DNA from: Litoribacter populi
Lineage (GTDB): Bacteria > Bacteroidota > Bacteroidia > Cytophagales > Cyclobacteriaceae
Direction of reading: 5' to 3'
Length of the DNA: 64,000 nucleotides
Assembly: GCF_007483685.1 (NCBI RefSeq)
Contig: NZ_VMKN01000001.1
Location: 3,325,143-3,389,142, forward strand
Of the stretch, positions 61,885 through 64,000 are shown piece after piece (the first letter of the stretch is position 1; each line of letters opens with the position of its first letter). Both the position numbers and the translations under genes were made by a program. The notes beneath the pieces were generated by a model. The model was not told the origin of the DNA. It ran no database searches and was given only the letters and a program-made list of their open reading frames with translations.

Positions 61885-63016
61885 ATTGTACTACGGCCGA
61901 CATCTGGTTAATTACAGGGTTGGCATACATAGCTAAAAAGTTATTCACTATCTGTGGATCATCTATATTAATCCCTTTATTCATCCTGTCCACAAACTCT
62001 TCTTTTTCTTCTTTGGAATAGAATTCAGCAAACTGATTGCCTTCATTCATTAAATCATGCGCAATGTAATTGGTTGGCCAAAGCTTGTAATTGGACACGA
62101 TCGAAGCGTCTATTGTATCGCAAAGTGCTTGGATTTGTTTATTGGCACTGGAATGTTGACTAACTATTTCATCGATCTCTTCGTGAAGTACTGTTCCCGC
62201 ATGGAAATGGATTCTCTTCTTTTGCCCCATGAGACCAGTTAAAACATTGATGAAATCTTCGTTTTTCTCCTTCACATATTTTTCCGCTCTTGATCTGGCA
62301 AGTAGCTCCGGCATTTTTAGAGCGTCTGTAGGGTCGTATTCGTAAGAAATGGAGACTGGAACAATTTTCATACTTTTATAATATTCCATTTCGGACAAAT
62401 CACCTTTCGCCATCCCCAGCATTTTTAAGACACCTTTATGTGTTGCATCATTGCCATCTTTGGTTCTGCCTTCACGCTGGGCCATCCATACGGATCTATT
62501 TTCATGAAAAAGTGAATTGTTGATATATTCGGAAAGCAGTCTAGAACTTAACAAAAGATCTCTGGCAGGCAATCCCCTTTGAACTATAAAGTTTCTGGTA
62601 AGTCGCGACATGGCCATCAAAAACGGTTTTTTGATCAAGTTATCTCCAATAGCCGATGTAGTCATCATCAGATTATGATTGTACAGGTTATAGTTTAAAA
62701 GGGAGGTGTCAAGAATGATATCTCTATGGTTTGAAATGAACAGGTATGCAGTATGCTCATCCAAATTATCAAATCCAGAAGTAGTTAGTCCTTTCGAGCT
62801 GCTTTTCAAAACCATATTTAATGCCGGATAAATAAAATTGATCTGGAAATCTCTAATGGAATGGGTTCTGCTCAATCTATCAACCCATTCCTGATCTTCC
62901 ATACCTGGAAAAGTAAAGTTCATGATAGCTTTCATCATGGGGTCATGAGCGATCTCACGAAGGGCTGCATTTACTTCAGTATCATAATAAGGTCTTATAT
63001 GATCAAATTTCGACAT
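61883..63016 (-). CDS. glycerol-phosphate acyltransferase (PlsC/PlsB-like)
   Basis: This 377-residue enzyme has the acyltransferase motifs NHRDIILDTSL (HX4D, about 117-127) and AQREGRTKDG (about 195-204), with VSISYEYDP further on (about 232). It should attach fatty acyl groups to glycerol 3-phosphate or lysophosphatidate in phospholipid synthesis. It has a longer N-terminus than PlsC of about 240 residues, as seen in a Bacteroidota form. No membrane helix is strong, so association with the membrane is peripheral. It converges on the GNAT gene and starts about 140 bases from the rRNA terminator. Confidence 0.85.
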   Translation of the reverse strand: MSKFDHIRPYYDTEVNAALREIAHDPMMKAIMNFTFPGMEDQEWVDRLSRTHSIRDFQINFIYPALNMVLKSSSKGLTTSGFDNLDEHTAYLFISNHRDIILDTSLLNYNLYNHNLMMTTSAIGDNLIKKPFLMAMSRLTRNFIVQRGLPARDLLLSSRLLSEYINNSLFHENRSVWMAQREGRTKDGNDATHKGVLKMLGMAKGDLSEMEYYKSMKIVPVSISYEYDPTDALKMPELLARSRAEKYVKEKNEDFINVLTGLMGQKKRIHFHAGTVLHEEIDEIVSQHSSANKQIQALCDTIDASIVSNYKLWPTNYIAHDLMNEGNQFAEFYSKEEKEEFVDRMNKGINIDDPQIVNNFLAMYANPVINQMSAVVQ

Positions 63017-63156
63017 CTCTTATATATTTGGGCTTAACTACAAAGAAACGAAATTTTCTTTAAATCACCCTTAAGGAATGACTTGAGGTTGCACTACGCA
63101 TTAATATAAAATTGATTTATGTTTATGATTCATAAATCGCGCGTTCCCCTAAACGC

Positions 63157-63187
63157 AAAAAAGCCTCTGGATTTCTCCAAAGGCTTC
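63157..63187 (-). terminator. terminator of the rRNA operon
   Basis: On the minus strand AAGCCTTTGGA and TCCAGAGGCTT form a hairpin with small internal mismatch, followed by a T tract (TTTTTTGCG), 14 bases beyond the 5S gene. Confidence 0.85.
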
Positions 63188-63200
63188 TGTTAATAAAGGA

Positions 63201-63310
63201 AGGCGGCGACCTACTCTCCCGGATGTGACTCCAGTACCATCGGCGCTGCAGGGCTTAACTTCTCTGTTCGGGATGGGAAGAGGTGGGGCCCCTGCGCTGG
63301 GCCGCCCAAG
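63201..63310 (-). rRNA. rrf: 5S ribosomal RNA
   Basis: The minus strand reads a 5S rRNA of about 110 bases. The conserved central part CCATCCCGAACAGAGAAGTTA followed by AGC and GCGCCGATGGTACTGGAG is present, and the ends (CTTGGGCGGC and GTCGCCGCCTT) can pair as helix I. The ends are set by this pairing and may be off by a few bases. It lies downstream of the 23S gene and upstream of a terminator, as in a normal rRNA operon. Confidence 0.92.
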
Positions 63311-63317
63311 GTTTTGG

Positions 63318-63434
63318 TGTCGGATGTCAGATGGCCGATGTCGGATGTAAGTCCCGTTCGGCCGTCTTCCGGCACTGTCCATTGGACACAGTATGTTAAG
63401 TTCTTTGTCATCGGACATCCGGCTTCGGACATCC
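63318..63434. repeat. inverted and direct repeats in the 23S-5S spacer
   Basis: TGTCGGATGT occurs at 63318-63327 and 63339-63348. TCGGACATCC occurs at 63411-63420 and 63425-63434. CGGATGTC (63321-63328) and GACATCCG (63414-63421) can pair exactly. The pairs enclose about 60 bases of other sequence, so the spacer RNA can fold into a long hairpin. Confidence 0.65.
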
Positions 63435-63479
63435 CTTCATGACATTTGATATGTCTCGCAGAAAATGCAACAGATAAAG

Positions 63480-64000
<521 letters not shown>

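Overview
The window is a chromosomal segment from a member of the Bacteroidota, most likely order Cytophagales and close to Cyclobacteriaceae. That placement is inferred from several things seen together: a PorP/SprF protein beside a giant protein with a gliding-motility-type (T9SS type B) C-terminus, an IPExxxVDY-family gene beside pyk and acpP, Bacteroidota-style TAnnTTTG promoter boxes, frequent TTG starts, moderate to low G+C and many outer-membrane barrel genes. No species can be named. The left edge cuts a YfhO-family gene and the right edge cuts a 23S rRNA gene.

Layout. 1-5.7 kb: surface glycan genes (YfhO end, methyltransferase, two GT4 glycosyltransferases, a Wzx-like flippase). 5.8-19.4 kb: housekeeping genes (pfkA, miaA, an operon of two orphan response regulators with an MBL hydrolase and an RqcH-like NFACT protein, pyk, IPExxxVDY, acpP-fabF-rnc, nadE, lgt, yidD). 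19.6-24 kb: three consecutive outer-membrane protein genes. 24-33.6 kb: mscL, an S9 oligopeptidase, a tandem pair of related small proteins of unknown function, an AsmA-like protein and a D-threonine-aldolase-like enzyme. 33.6-40 kb: an sdaAB-tolC-adaptor operon, a class IV aminotransferase, thyA and an EEP-family phosphatase/nuclease. 40-44 kb: PorP/SprF with a 1033-residue T9SS type B protein. 44.3-51.8 kb: polysaccharide synthesis and export (UDP-sugar dehydrogenase, Wzc-type kinase, Wza-type lipoprotein, PglD-like acetyltransferase, GT4, PhyH oxygenase). 52-60.5 kb: CDF transporter, then an SOS-like mutagenesis region. 60.6-63 kb: a lipoprotein, a small GNAT protein and a PlsC-type acyltransferase. 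63.2-64 kb: the 3' end of an rRNA operon on the minus strand (23S, spacer, 5S, terminator).

The most interesting stretch is 53.1-60.5 kb. A LexA-like S24 regulator keeps an Ala-Gly cleavage site and the Ser/Lys pair; it lies near dinB and a DnaE-type polymerase with a degenerate PHP domain, with an AlkD-like repair gene and an MscS channel between them. The same bipartite motif, ATTATAAACA-N3-AAATGT, sits 42 and 34 bases before the starts of dinB and dnaE, which suggests a shared operator. The regulator's own upstream DNA carries four GAAATA repeats on an 8-base grid. Between regulator and dinB lies a four-helix-bundle gene broken by a single-base frameshift.

I found no CRISPR array, insertion sequence, tRNA gene or integrated phage. 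Coordinates of short sites were counted by hand and may be off by a base or two.
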